43,169 nt of DNA, taken from contig JAWXBD010000100.1 of assembly GCA_034439815.1 (NCBI GenBank), forward strand, positions 1-43,169. Reading direction: 5' to 3'. This DNA comes from JAEUIT01 sp034439815 (GTDB taxonomy: Bacteria > Planctomycetota > Phycisphaerae > Phycisphaerales > SM1A02). Each line of letters starts with the position of its first letter. The stretch's first letter is position 1. Below, piece by piece: positions 15,724-24,187 of this stretch. Both the position numbers and the translations under genes were made by a program. The notes under the pieces were generated by a model. That model was not told the origin of the DNA, did not search any database, and saw only the letters and a program-made list of their open reading frames with translations.

Positions 15724-17340
15724 CTACTCCACATCGCCCGCCGGTGGATGCTCGCGCGCTTCCGCCACCCGGCCGAGCGCCTTCGGCAGTTCGATGCCCG
15801 CCTGCTTCGCGAGCTCGTGCAGGCGCGGAAGACTGTTCACGAAGCCCGACAGAAAATCGGCGGTCGTGTTGCGGCCGTCGCGCGTCGTGCCGGTGTCCCA
15901 GACCGTGATCTTGTCGATCTTGATCGCCTGCAGCGCCTTGACCTGTTCGGCGACGAGCTGGGGGAGCTGCTCGATCAGGAGCAGTGTTGGTCCGACCTGT
16001 GAGTCAGCGCCGCACGCCGCGATGAGCGCCCGGTAGCCTTCGGCCTTCGCTTCGAGCACCTTGCGCAGGCCTTCCGCTTCGGCCTGAAACTTCAGCAGGA
16101 TGGCGTCGGCTTCACCCTTCGCTTCGATGCGGCGTTTCTCGGCTTCGGCCGTCGCAGCGATCTCGATGCGCTGCCGCTCGATTTCCTGCGGCGCGACGCG
16201 CTCCTTGGCCATGCGGGCGAGTTCCTGATCGCGCTCGGCCACGAGGATCGACTCGGTCGCCTTCGCGCCGGCGACATCGCGCCGACGACGGCTCTCTGCT
16301 TCGATTTCACCGAGCTGCGCCTGTGCCGTCGCGATCTTGGCCCGCGACATGTTCTCGCCGGTGACAGCCGCTGCTTCCGCCTCGGCGACACGGATGCGCT
16401 GTTCCTGCTCGGCGATCTTCTTCGCCGACACCGTTTCAGCATGCCGCTGCGCAATGCTGACTTCCCGATCGCGCTGTGCCGAGACTTCGGCGGCGATGGC
16501 CGTCGCTTCGAGCGCCGCGACAGCGGACCGCTGCGAACTCTCCGCTTCCTTCTTGCCCTGTTCGGACTCGGCCTTCGTCTTCGACACGCTGACTTCGCGC
16601 TCCCGCGTCGCGAGCGCCTCGCCCATCGCGCCGTCGCGTTCCTGCTGCGCGACTTCGACCTTTGCGCGATTGATCGCTTCCGCTGCCGCCCGTTTGCCGA
16701 TCGCCTCGATGTAGCCGCTCTCGTCCGTGATGTCGCGGATGTTCACGTTGATCAGGTCGAGACCGATCTTGTTGATTTCCTGACCGACGTTCTCGTTGAT
16801 CAGCTTCATGAACTTCTCGCGGTCCTTGTTGATCTCTTCGATCGTCAAGGTGGCGATCACGAGCCGAAGCTGGCCGAGAATGATGTCCTGCGCCTGTTCG
16901 CGGATCTGCAGCGTCGACAGATTCAACAGACGCTCCGCGGCGTTGTTCATCATGACGGGGTCGGTCGACACGCCGACCGTGAATGTCGCCGGCACGTTGA
17001 CGCGGATGTTGTTGAGCGACAGCGCGCCTGAGAGCGGAATGTCGATCACCATCGGCTCGAGCGAAAGGTACGCCCAGTCCTGAATCAGCGGAATGATGAG
17101 CGTGCCGCCGCCGTGAATGCAGCGCGCAGCCTTGCCGCCGCCGACGCGTCCAAACACCACGAGGATGCGGTTCGACGGGCAGCGCCTGTATTGCCGCACG
17201 ATGAAGATCGTGAACGTCAAGAGGACCAGCAGGACGGCGAAGACAAGTCCCAGCCAGATAAGCGACTTTGAATCAACACCGATTTTGGCTGCTGTCGCGA
17301 CAGTCGTCTGCAGCTGGAGATCTGACAGGATCTGGCTCAT
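15724..17340 (-). CDS. flotillin-family membrane scaffold protein
   Basis: SPFH/flotillin protein that organises ordered membrane microdomains. One membrane segment lies at about residues 26-48 (LIWLGLVFAVLLVLLTFTIF). The SPFH/band-7 domain follows (about 60-230): NRILVVFGRVGGGKAARCIHGGG, INKIGLDLINVNIRDITDESGYIEAIG. A long Ala/Glu-rich coiled coil then runs over about 230-440, with repeated EAES/AEAEA units (IRVAEAEAAAVTGE, EIERQRIEIAATAEAEKRRI). The C-terminus ends in a flotillin-like region (QLPQLVAEQVKALQAIKIDKITVWD). At 538 residues it is close to FloT/YqiK proteins. It follows an NfeD-like gene by 35 bases, the standard bacterial flotillin pairing. The stop codon is followed by the CACAGAG repeat. 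Confidence 0.93.
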   Translation of the reverse strand: MSQILSDLQLQTTVATAAKIGVDSKSLIWLGLVFAVLLVLLTFTIFIVRQYRRCPSNRILVVFGRVGGGKAARCIHGGGTLIIPLIQDWAYLSLEPMVIDIPLSGALSLNNIRVNVPATFTVGVSTDPVMMNNAAERLLNLSTLQIREQAQDIILGQLRLVIATLTIEEINKDREKFMKLINENVGQEINKIGLDLINVNIRDITDESGYIEAIGKRAAAEAINRAKVEVAQQERDGAMGEALATREREVSVSKTKAESEQGKKEAESSQRSAVAALEATAIAAEVSAQRDREVSIAQRHAETVSAKKIAEQEQRIRVAEAEAAAVTGENMSRAKIATAQAQLGEIEAESRRRRDVAGAKATESILVAERDQELARMAKERVAPQEIERQRIEIAATAEAEKRRIEAKGEADAILLKFQAEAEGLRKVLEAKAEGYRALIAACGADSQVGPTLLLIEQLPQLVAEQVKALQAIKIDKITVWDTGTTRDGRNTTADFLSGFVNSLPRLHELAKQAGIELPKALGRVAEAREHPPAGDVE

Positions 17341-17375
17341 ATTCGCACTGACTCCTTGGACTTGACGAACAATGG

Positions 17376-17948
17376 TTAGAGCGGCCGTACTGTCACAGTG
17401 TTGTCGCCATTCGTGCGAACAACGGCGACACGCGTACGCGATGGAATTTCGACGCCGTCGGCCACGGCGTACGCGAAGCGCTGGCGATCACCGATCACGG
17501 TGACGATCTGACCTCGTCCCTGTCCAGCAGCGGGGATCGACGTGCACGCCTCACCTTCACATCCCACAAGCTGCGTGAGGGACATGTTGCCGCTCGACTG
17601 AAGGCGCCGTGACGCTTGAAGGAGCATGACCATGACGCTGACCAGAACAAGTCCGCAGCCGATGCCAAGCAACGCGCTGACGCCGGCGCTCAGGTCGCTG
17701 CCGCGATAGCCGCCGAGTCCGCCCCAGCCAAATCCCATCAGGAACGTGAGGAATCCCTGGATGGACAATGCCGCTCCCGCGAGATCGGCGTGGCCGCCAT
17801 GCGCGTCGGCCGCGTCAGTGCTGTCGCCGTCGCCACCAACGCCGATCGCAGACAGCAGCAGGCGCAAGGCGTAGCCGCCGGTCCCGATCATTGCCGGAAC
17901 TGAAAACCACGCCGCTCCGTCGCTGAAAAGTAGATCGAGGAAGTCCAT
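17376..17948 (-). CDS. NfeD-like membrane protein, flotillin partner
   Basis: 190 residues from ATG 17948 (the frame opens 12 codons earlier without a better signal). Membrane segments lie at about residues 15-35 (VPAMIGTGGYALRLLLSAI), 57-80 (LSIQGFLTFLMGFGWGGLGG) and 86-110 (AGVSALLGIGCGLVLVSVMVML). An OB-fold-like C-terminal domain follows (MSLTQLVGCEGEACTSIP, RGQIVTVIGDRQRFAYAV, VAVVRTNGDNTVTV). This is the NfeD/YqiJ architecture. The position directly upstream of flotillin on the same strand supports joint function in membrane-domain assembly. The segment between helices 1 and 2 is Gly/Asp/His-rich. Confidence 0.82.
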   Translation of the reverse strand: MDFLDLLFSDGAAWFSVPAMIGTGGYALRLLLSAIGVGGDGDSTDAADAHGGHADLAGAALSIQGFLTFLMGFGWGGLGGYRGSDLSAGVSALLGIGCGLVLVSVMVMLLQASRRLQSSGNMSLTQLVGCEGEACTSIPAAGQGRGQIVTVIGDRQRFAYAVADGVEIPSRTRVAVVRTNGDNTVTVRPL

Positions 17949-18037
17949 CCAATAACCCCCGCAAAACCGCCGACGCAACGCCAAGACTTGCAGCGTACGG
18001 GCAACTTCGCGAGAGTTCTACCAGCGCGGGGGGTGGG

Positions 18038-18137
18038 GGGAAGGAAGAAGGATGAAGTAAGAAGGAAGAAGGAAGAAGGAAGCGACGACCGCATCCTCCA
18101 TTCTTCTGCCTTCTGCCTTCTGCCTTCGAACTTCCCC
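18038..18137. repeat. purine/pyrimidine inverted-repeat element, copy B
   Basis: A purine arm of AAGGAAGAAGGATGAAG followed by repeated GAAGGAA units (about 18038-18082) is separated by about 18 bases containing CGACGACCGC from a pyrimidine arm of CTTCTGC units ending in CTTCCCC (18100-18137). The arms are imperfect reverse complements. The element abuts the stop codon of the minus-strand propeller gene (18139) and so lies at the 3' end of its mRNA. The loop motif GACGACC is shared with copy C. Confidence 0.78.
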
Positions 18138-18138
18138 G

Positions 18139-20622
18139 TCATCCCCACGCGCCGAGCAGAATCGCCAGATCCGGCGCGCCCACGCTGCCGCTCTTGTCGA
18201 GATCCGCAGGTCCCCCGCGCGAGCCCCATGCGCCGAGCAGGATTGCAAGGTCCGATGCGTCGACATCGCCGTCGCCGTCAAGGTCGCCCAACACAGTTTG
18301 CGGGTCGAGACTCACGATGTCGAGACCGTCGGGCAGGAACGGCTCGCTCAGGACGAGCGTTTTGAGCTGCGCGCTGTAGCGCATGTCGGGCGGTGAGCCT
18401 GCGATCGGAATCGTCTGCACGATTGAGGAGGACGGTCCGTCCGCGTCGATGCGCACAACGGTGGCATCGTTCGTCGTTGCGAAGAACTCGTCGCGGTCGG
18501 CGATGTACTCGCCTTCGCGCGGCGCAGCGCTCAGAGGAATCGTCTGCACGTTCGCACCCTTCGCAAGATCGATCACCGCGACCGCGGGCGGGGATCCGCA
18601 CTGCGTGACGTACAGATGCGTGCCGTCACTGTCGAGCGCCATGTCGAGCGGCGAAGGAATCGGTGCGACACTGAAGGCGAGGAACCACCCGCCGTCATTG
18701 CGGACGACCGAGACTTCGTTCGTGAACGAGCATGCGACGTAGATCTCGGTGCTGTCCGGGGAGAAGATCGCGCGGATGGGAAAGTCGCCGACGGGGACAT
18801 CAGCGATGATCTCGTGCGTCGCCGTGTCCACGATGCGCACGATGTCATCGAAACTGATTGCGAACGCGAGCAGCGATCCGTCAGGCGACAGTTCCATGCT
18901 GGACACTTCGCCGTAGGTGTACGCGCCGATCGCGCCCATCTGCCCGATCGGCATCGTGTGCGTGATCGCGCTGTTCGCGCCGTCGAGTTCGATGACGTAC
19001 AACGAATCCGTGCCGGCGATGGTGCAGACGTACGCCTCGCTGCCGTTGGGTGCCACGCGCACGCGTGTGGGCCGCTGCGTCGTCGCCAGCGTCTTGACAA
19101 CCTGCTTCGTGGCGACATCGATGATCGACGTCGTGTTGGAGTCACCATTGCAGACGAGCGCGTACGCGCCGTCCGGCGTGAACGCCGACTCGCGCGGCAC
19201 ATCGCCGGTGTTGACCGTGGCGATGACGGTCTTGGACGCGATGTCGACAAACGACACGTTGCGGCTCACCGCGTTCGAAACGAGCGCCGTGAGCCCGTCG
19301 GGAGAAATGGAGATCTCCTTCGGTGCATCCGCTTCCGGCGCCGGCCCGCTCAGCGTGAAACCCTTGAACGATGACGACGGGCCGCTGATGGTGTAGACGT
19401 AGATCTCCTCGCGAAACCGGTTGTTCAACGCCACCGCGAGATTGCCGACCGCGCTCGTTGCGGCGTCGACGCATGCACCGAACGGAATCGTCGCCACGAG
19501 CGTGCGCGTCGCAAGATTGATGATCGCGGCGTTGAAGTTCGAGACGAACGCGTACAGGCCGTCGGACGAAATCTCGATGTCCCCGACGGAACCGGTGCTC
19601 ACCGTGGAGTCGGTCGCGCCGGTCGCGAGATTGATGAAGACCACGTTGTTGCTGATCGCCGCCATCACGTGCTGCTTGTTCGGTGTGAGCCGCGCGATGA
19701 ACGGGTCGAGCGACGTTCCGATGCTGTGACTCGCGGTGATGTCGTTCGTGGACAGATCGATCACGGTGACATGCGAGGGAGAACCGTCGTGCACGACAGC
19801 AGCGATGGAACCGTCGGCCGCGACATCGACGATGGCGGGCGCGTTCGCCGTCGCGAGGGACGCCTTCGTGCGGCCGCTGTCCACGTCGTAGAGCGTCACG
19901 GTGGCGCCGCCGCGCCACGGCAGGATGATCGTGGTGCCGTCGGGCGAGAGTGCGAACGTCGTGAACAGTTCGCCGCTGATCGCGAACGCGGGCGTGAAGA
20001 AGAATCCGATGACGCCCTGCGGCGTGCTGGGAATGGAGCGTTCTTCGGTGAGCGTTCCGAGATCAAGCACGGAGAGCGCCGAGTTCACGGCGTCATTGAC
20101 CACGCCCACCACCGCGCGGCTTCCATCCTCCGTCGCGCGCACCAGGAACGGCTGGGTGCCGGTGACCGGAATGTCTTTGATCCACGACTTCGTCGCGATG
20201 TCGACGACGGAGACGGAGTTGCCGAAGACGTTCGCGCTCAACGCGTACTGGCCGTCGCCGCTGATCGCGACATCGACGGGATAGTCGCCGACCGTCACGC
20301 TCGCCACGATCTGGACTGTCGCCAGATCGACGAAGACCATGAGATCGGTGTCGCGATTGACGACCACCGCAAACTGCCCGTCCGGCGTGATGGCGACTGC
20401 GCGCGGCATGTCGCCTTCGGGGTCGGTGTCGAGCGTCAGGAAGCTGGCGACGGGATCGTCGCTCAGGCCGCCAGTGGCGATCACTGCACGAAACGGCGCC
20501 GGTTCGCAGAGCAGCAGCCTGTGCTCCGACGACCCGTCGACGTCGCGATGCGTGGCATCTGGTGGCAGGGGTGGCGAGGACGCTGTAACAGCGAAGGCGA
20601 TGAATCCAGCAATCGCGAGCAT
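18139..20622 (-). CDS. secreted YVTN-type beta-propeller protein with dockerin-like C-terminus
   Basis: 827 residues. A signal peptide opens the protein (MLAIAGFIAFAVTASSPPLP). The body is a long series of propeller blades of about 42 residues, each with a phrase such as 'SPDGxxALV-xxxxSxxVSVVDIAT' (AISGDGQYALSANVFGNSVS, ISPDGLTALVSNAVSRNVSF, FTPDGAYALVCNGDSNTTSI), enough for two seven-bladed propellers. The last 50 residues are two dockerin-like calcium loops, DVDASDLAILLGAWG and SVGAPDLAILLGAWG, ending at the stop codon. That tail marks secreted proteins of Phycisphaerae and may be a sorting or attachment signal. The frame opens earlier through repeat C, but ATG 20622 sits right at the signal peptide and has GGGGAG upstream. 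The ligand is unknown. Confidence 0.85.
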   Translation of the reverse strand: MLAIAGFIAFAVTASSPPLPPDATHRDVDGSSEHRLLLCEPAPFRAVIATGGLSDDPVASFLTLDTDPEGDMPRAVAITPDGQFAVVVNRDTDLMVFVDLATVQIVASVTVGDYPVDVAISGDGQYALSANVFGNSVSVVDIATKSWIKDIPVTGTQPFLVRATEDGSRAVVGVVNDAVNSALSVLDLGTLTEERSIPSTPQGVIGFFFTPAFAISGELFTTFALSPDGTTIILPWRGGATVTLYDVDSGRTKASLATANAPAIVDVAADGSIAAVVHDGSPSHVTVIDLSTNDITASHSIGTSLDPFIARLTPNKQHVMAAISNNVVFINLATGATDSTVSTGSVGDIEISSDGLYAFVSNFNAAIINLATRTLVATIPFGACVDAATSAVGNLAVALNNRFREEIYVYTISGPSSSFKGFTLSGPAPEADAPKEISISPDGLTALVSNAVSRNVSFVDIASKTVIATVNTGDVPRESAFTPDGAYALVCNGDSNTTSIIDVATKQVVKTLATTQRPTRVRVAPNGSEAYVCTIAGTDSLYVIELDGANSAITHTMPIGQMGAIGAYTYGEVSSMELSPDGSLLAFAISFDDIVRIVDTATHEIIADVPVGDFPIRAIFSPDSTEIYVACSFTNEVSVVRNDGGWFLAFSVAPIPSPLDMALDSDGTHLYVTQCGSPPAVAVIDLAKGANVQTIPLSAAPREGEYIADRDEFFATTNDATVVRIDADGPSSSIVQTIPIAGSPPDMRYSAQLKTLVLSEPFLPDGLDIVSLDPQTVLGDLDGDGDVDASDLAILLGAWGSRGGPADLDKSGSVGAPDLAILLGAWG

Positions 20623-20640
20623 GGTCAAAGGTCTCCCCGG

Positions 20641-20762
20641 GAAGGAGGTGAGAAGTGTGAAGTGTGAAGTATGAAGGACGAAGGAAAAAAGATGAAGTCG
20701 GAAGGAACGACGACCAGTTCCGGCCTTCTTCCTTCTTCCTTCTTCCTTCTTCCTTCTTACTC
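20641..20762. repeat. purine/pyrimidine inverted-repeat element, copy C
   Basis: The purine arm contains GAAGTGTGAAGTGTGAAG followed by GAAGGA-type units (20641-20708). A short spacer with CGACGACCAG follows, then a pyrimidine arm of at least four tandem CTTCTTC units (20724-20762). The arms are imperfect reverse complements. The element fills the gap between the stop codon of the PA14/propeller/DUF1080 gene (20769) and the start region of the next minus-strand gene (20622), so it lies at the 3' end of the first and in the leader of the second. Confidence 0.78.
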
Positions 20763-20768
20763 TCGCCG

Positions 20769-23399
20769 TTACCGATCGCCGATGTGCCGCACGATGATGT
20801 TGCGGAACCACACCGGATCGCCGTGATCCTGGAACACGATCTTGCCGGAAGAACGCTTGCCGTAGTCAGGCATCTTGGCAAACTTGGAGCCCGCCACCAG
20901 CTTCGTCCACGCCTCGCTGTCGACTTCGTACTCCGCGGTCTTCACGCCGTTCAGCCAGTACGTCACGTGCTTTCCGTTCGCGAGGATGCGCGCCGTGTTC
21001 CACTCACCGACGGGACGCGCGACCGGTCCGGGCGGTGCCTGCAGCGCGTAGTTTGAACCTGCGCTGGTCAGCGGATTGCGGCCGTCGGGATGCTTCGTGT
21101 CGTCGAGCACCTGCATCTCAGGCGCGGTCTCCCATGGATATCCATGATCCTCGGTGGCGCGGAACATCACGCCGCTGTTGCCGCCGGGAGAGACCTTCCA
21201 CTCGTAGCGAAGCTCGAAGTTCGCGTAGTCCGCTTCGGTCGTGAGGTCGCCGCCGTCACCGCTGCGCATGAGCGTGCCGTCGACGATGGTCCAGCCCTTG
21301 ACCGGGCCGGTGCCCTTCCAGTTCTTCCAGCCCTCGAGCGTGGCGCCATCGAAGATCGCGCGCCATCCGGCACGCGCTTCGGAGTCCGACACGGTGTTGA
21401 GCGTCGGCGCGGCAGCCGCGGCGAGCGGATTCGTCGACTTCGGAACCACGTTCATCGTGTACCACGCTTCGGTGGTCCACGGCAGCTGTCCTGTGGCGTC
21501 GCGCCACTGTTCGCGGCCGAAGAGGCGGAGATACACGACGCTGTTCGCTTCGAGATCATCGATCGCGAGAAACGCGCGGCGCCGATCGGAGGAGAGCGCG
21601 ATGCCGTCGATCGACAGCTCACGCTCGTCGAGCTTGGGTCCGCCGTATGCCTCGGTCGGCTCGTAGCGCCACATGCGCACGCGGTAGTCCTCCGCCCGCG
21701 CGCCGACGCCTTCGCCAAGCGGGGTCGTGAACTCGAGATCAAGACCGCCCGATGCCGCGCGCACTGCGAGCGGTTCGAACGTCGGCTTGTCGTTGAACGT
21801 GAGACGCTCGAGGCCGAAGCGGGCCTTGCCCGTCTGCCCCCAATCGCCGTTCGCGCCGATGCCGCCGATGTAGAAGCTTCCGTCGGGTCCGACGACGACG
21901 CGATTGACGCCGGCTTCGAGACCCTGCGTGAACGCGAAGACACAGCCCTGCGCGACGCCGTCGATCTCTTCGACGAAGACGCGATTGAGTCCGCCGTGCG
22001 TGACATCGCCGACGGCGAGCTGGCCCTTCCACGGTCCCATGTCGATCGCAGCGATCTGACTCGGACTGTTGCCAATCTCATTCTGCGGCAGCCACGCCAC
22101 GGGCGGTGTGACCGCGAGTTCCTTTGCCTCGTCGAGCAGCACCGACTGCGAGCCGAAGAATGCGCCCTTCTCGACGCGCATCAGTTTCGACGAAGGCAGC
22201 CAGTCGCCCTGGTTGTCCGTGATGTACGCGTGGCCGTCGGCGCCGCGGCCGATGCCGTTCGGTGTGCGCAATCCATGTGAGACCGATTCATGCGTGCCAT
22301 CGCGATGAATGCGGATGGTCTCGCCGCGCCCCTCGACCTGCGGACGAGTGCTGCGGCCGCCCGGGTTGATCGCGATGGCGAGGTTCGCGAGGAACGCGTC
22401 GCCGTCCGGAATCAGTCCGAACGCGAACTCGTGAAAGTTGTTCGTCACCGCCCAGCCGCACGCGACCGCGCGGTACTCGTCGGTGATGCCGTCGCCGTCG
22501 TGATCGACGAGCTCGGTGAGCTCCTGCTTCTGAAGGACGAAGATGCGCCCGTCGACCACGGAGATGCCGAGCGGTTCAGCAAGACCCGCAGCAATGCGCT
22601 GCACCGTCGGCGCGCCGACGGTGTCCGTCAGCACGTTGTCGATGACGTACACGCCGCCGGAGGGTTCCCAGCCGCAGACGAGCATGCGCCCGTCCGGCAG
22701 AAACGCAATGCCGCCGACGCGCGGCTTGAAGTTGGCCGGTCGCAGCGACACGTGATCAAACGAAGGATGCACGTCCTCGAGCGGACGGCCGTCGCCTGGA
22801 GCGAGCTGGTCGGCGGCGCTCCACACTCTCTTCACGCCGGGCGAGACGACGCGCACCTGACCAGCGAGCGTGCGCAGCGCGGTGCTGGGGACGACGGTCA
22901 GCGTATCGCTGCCGGGAGTGCGCCACGACAGCTTCAGTTCCTCGCCGCCGCCATTGTCGAAGTGCTCGACGAGCAGCTGATGGAGGCCCGCGGTGAGCTT
23001 GACCCGGCCGCGCGCCGATGTCGGCGGCTGGATGCGGTTCATGTCGATGACGGTCGCGCCACCGAGCTGGAAACGGCTGCCGTCGTCCGAGCGCAGTTCA
23101 AACTCGTACTCGCCGTCGGAGGGGACAATGAGCCATCCCTCGACGTTCGTGTAAAAGCGATCGGCGATCCCGCTCCAGCGCTGGTTGCGCTGCAGGTCGA
23201 CCGTGTGGATGAGCCGGCTGTCGTTCGGTGACTGCGCAGGGATGAGCTGCGGAATCTCCGTCATCTCGCGGCCGACTTCATAGATGCGCAGCGAAAGGCC
23301 CGGTTCGAGAACCCGTCCGTCGGGAAGTGTGTCGCCGATATCGGCTGCCGATGCGAAGGTCAATGCCGTGAGGAGGCCGAAGGAAGATAGAACGATCAC
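20769..23399 (-). CDS. secreted PA14 / beta-propeller / DUF1080 fusion protein
   Basis: 876 residues with signal peptide (SSFGLLTALTFASA). Domain order: PA14 at about 35-165 (SGIADRFYTNVEGWLIVPSD, EFELRSDDGSRFQLGG, LLVEHFDNGGGEELKLSW); a PVC-type glucose/sorbosone dehydrogenase-like propeller at about 200-530 (FKPRVGGIAFLPDGRMLVCG, YITDNQGDWLPSSKLMRVEK, VVVGPDGSFYIGGIG); a linking Ig-like part; and DUF1080 at about 685-876 (WRAIFDGATLEGWKNWKGTG, GVMFRATEDHGYPWETAPEM, WNTARILANGKHVTYWLNG). DUF1080 proteins include 3-keto-disaccharide hydrolases, so a role in extracellular polysaccharide breakdown is likely but unproven. The GTG start 23399 has a perfect AAAGGAGG six bases before it and overlaps the stop of the upstream gene. 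Confidence 0.87.
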   Translation of the reverse strand: MIVLSSFGLLTALTFASAADIGDTLPDGRVLEPGLSLRIYEVGREMTEIPQLIPAQSPNDSRLIHTVDLQRNQRWSGIADRFYTNVEGWLIVPSDGEYEFELRSDDGSRFQLGGATVIDMNRIQPPTSARGRVKLTAGLHQLLVEHFDNGGGEELKLSWRTPGSDTLTVVPSTALRTLAGQVRVVSPGVKRVWSAADQLAPGDGRPLEDVHPSFDHVSLRPANFKPRVGGIAFLPDGRMLVCGWEPSGGVYVIDNVLTDTVGAPTVQRIAAGLAEPLGISVVDGRIFVLQKQELTELVDHDGDGITDEYRAVACGWAVTNNFHEFAFGLIPDGDAFLANLAIAINPGGRSTRPQVEGRGETIRIHRDGTHESVSHGLRTPNGIGRGADGHAYITDNQGDWLPSSKLMRVEKGAFFGSQSVLLDEAKELAVTPPVAWLPQNEIGNSPSQIAAIDMGPWKGQLAVGDVTHGGLNRVFVEEIDGVAQGCVFAFTQGLEAGVNRVVVGPDGSFYIGGIGANGDWGQTGKARFGLERLTFNDKPTFEPLAVRAASGGLDLEFTTPLGEGVGARAEDYRVRMWRYEPTEAYGGPKLDERELSIDGIALSSDRRRAFLAIDDLEANSVVYLRLFGREQWRDATGQLPWTTEAWYTMNVVPKSTNPLAAAAAPTLNTVSDSEARAGWRAIFDGATLEGWKNWKGTGPVKGWTIVDGTLMRSGDGGDLTTEADYANFELRYEWKVSPGGNSGVMFRATEDHGYPWETAPEMQVLDDTKHPDGRNPLTSAGSNYALQAPPGPVARPVGEWNTARILANGKHVTYWLNGVKTAEYEVDSEAWTKLVAGSKFAKMPDYGKRSSGKIVFQDHGDPVWFRNIIVRHIGDR

Positions 23400-24142
23400 T
23401 TCGCGCCTCCTTTCACTGCGGGGGCTGCAGGTGAGTCGGCGACCACGCTTCGGATGACCGTGGTTCCTGTCGCCGCGATCGGAACGAGCGATTCCGTTTC
23501 GTCGGATGTTGCGACGAGCGGCGCGCCGTTCACGTGCACAGTGAGCACGGCGCCATCCGGCCGCACGAGGGGAACGCGCACAGAAAGCGGCGTCGCCGGC
23601 TTCAGGTCATTCACTTCGAACGTGCGCTCAAACCACACGCCGTCTTTGTCGCGCACCACTTCGGGGCGTTCGGAGATCTGCACCGTGCTGCCGCCGAGTG
23701 CCACTTCACTCATGAGCACCGCATGCCCGTCCTCGATGCGATATCCCTTCCACGCCGGAGTCACGTCCGTCGTCACGCCCTTGACGGTCGTGGCGAAGGC
23801 CGCGGTCGGGCCGGCGAGCGTGACGTCGCCCTTGACCGACGGATTCGGTCCATGCGCGCCCGTGTAGACGCTGCCATTGAACTCCATGCCGCCGCTCCAC
23901 GCCGTATCGAATCGGCAGCCTTGCGCGTCGTATGCAACCCAGCACTCGGGAGCGAGCGCGAGGATCAGCATGCGCGGACGCTGCTCAAGCGTGCAGCGAA
24001 AGATCCACGGCGCGTGCGGCCGTCCCGCCTGTCCGGGAAAGTCATCCCAAGAGAGCGCCGGATCGGCGTCGACGGATTGAGCGTGAAGTGGTGCGGTGAG
24101 AAACAACGCCGCGGCGAGCGCGGTCAGGGATCGTGAGCGCAT
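23396..24142 (-). CDS. secreted protein coupled to the PA14/propeller/DUF1080 protein
   Basis: 248 residues with a signal peptide (about 1-21, MRSRSLTALAAALFLTAPLH). The rest is beta-rich: WIFRCTLEQRPRMLILALAP, ECWVAYDAQGCRFDTAWSGG, MEFNGSVYTGAHGPNPSVKG. The phrase 'RPRMLxLAL-xPxxWVAYD-x-x-x-C-x-x-x-xAWxGGxxFxGxVYTxxHGP' is, as far as I recall, a module found beside or fused to propeller and cytochrome proteins in planctomycetes. I do not know its biochemical role, and it carries no CXXCH haem motif. Its stop overlaps the GTG start of the next gene (GTGA), so the two are translationally coupled and probably act together at the cell surface. The C-terminal 15 residues are Ala/Pro/Lys-rich. Confidence 0.75.
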   Translation of the reverse strand: MRSRSLTALAAALFLTAPLHAQSVDADPALSWDDFPGQAGRPHAPWIFRCTLEQRPRMLILALAPECWVAYDAQGCRFDTAWSGGMEFNGSVYTGAHGPNPSVKGDVTLAGPTAAFATTVKGVTTDVTPAWKGYRIEDGHAVLMSEVALGGSTVQISERPEVVRDKDGVWFERTFEVNDLKPATPLSVRVPLVRPDGAVLTVHVNGAPLVATSDETESLVPIAATGTTVIRSVVADSPAAPAVKGGAK

Positions 24143-24187
24143 CGCGGCATGGTAGTGGCAACGAGCAGCGGCGCAGGCAGCAGGCGA

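Noticed and set aside
14100..15908. 602-codon plus-strand open frame opposite prfA
   Set aside because: Shadow of prfA and the repeat. It crosses the CACAGAG element and the end of the flotillin gene and has no recognisable sequence.
18139..20622. Cellulosome component on the basis of dockerin-like repeats
   Set aside because: No cohesin, scaffoldin or glycoside hydrolase gene occurs in the window, and the tail occurs on propeller proteins; a sorting or attachment role is more reasonable.
12998..20762. Reading the GAAG/CTTC elements as a CRISPR array or tRNA cluster
   Set aside because: There are no uniform repeats with unique spacers and no cas genes, and the arms are inverted, not direct; no cloverleaf features are visible.
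21090..23231. Plus-strand open frames opposite the PA14/propeller/DUF1080 gene
   Set aside because: Low-complexity Arg/Ala/Asp translations typical of antisense GC-rich DNA; the minus strand is clearly coding.
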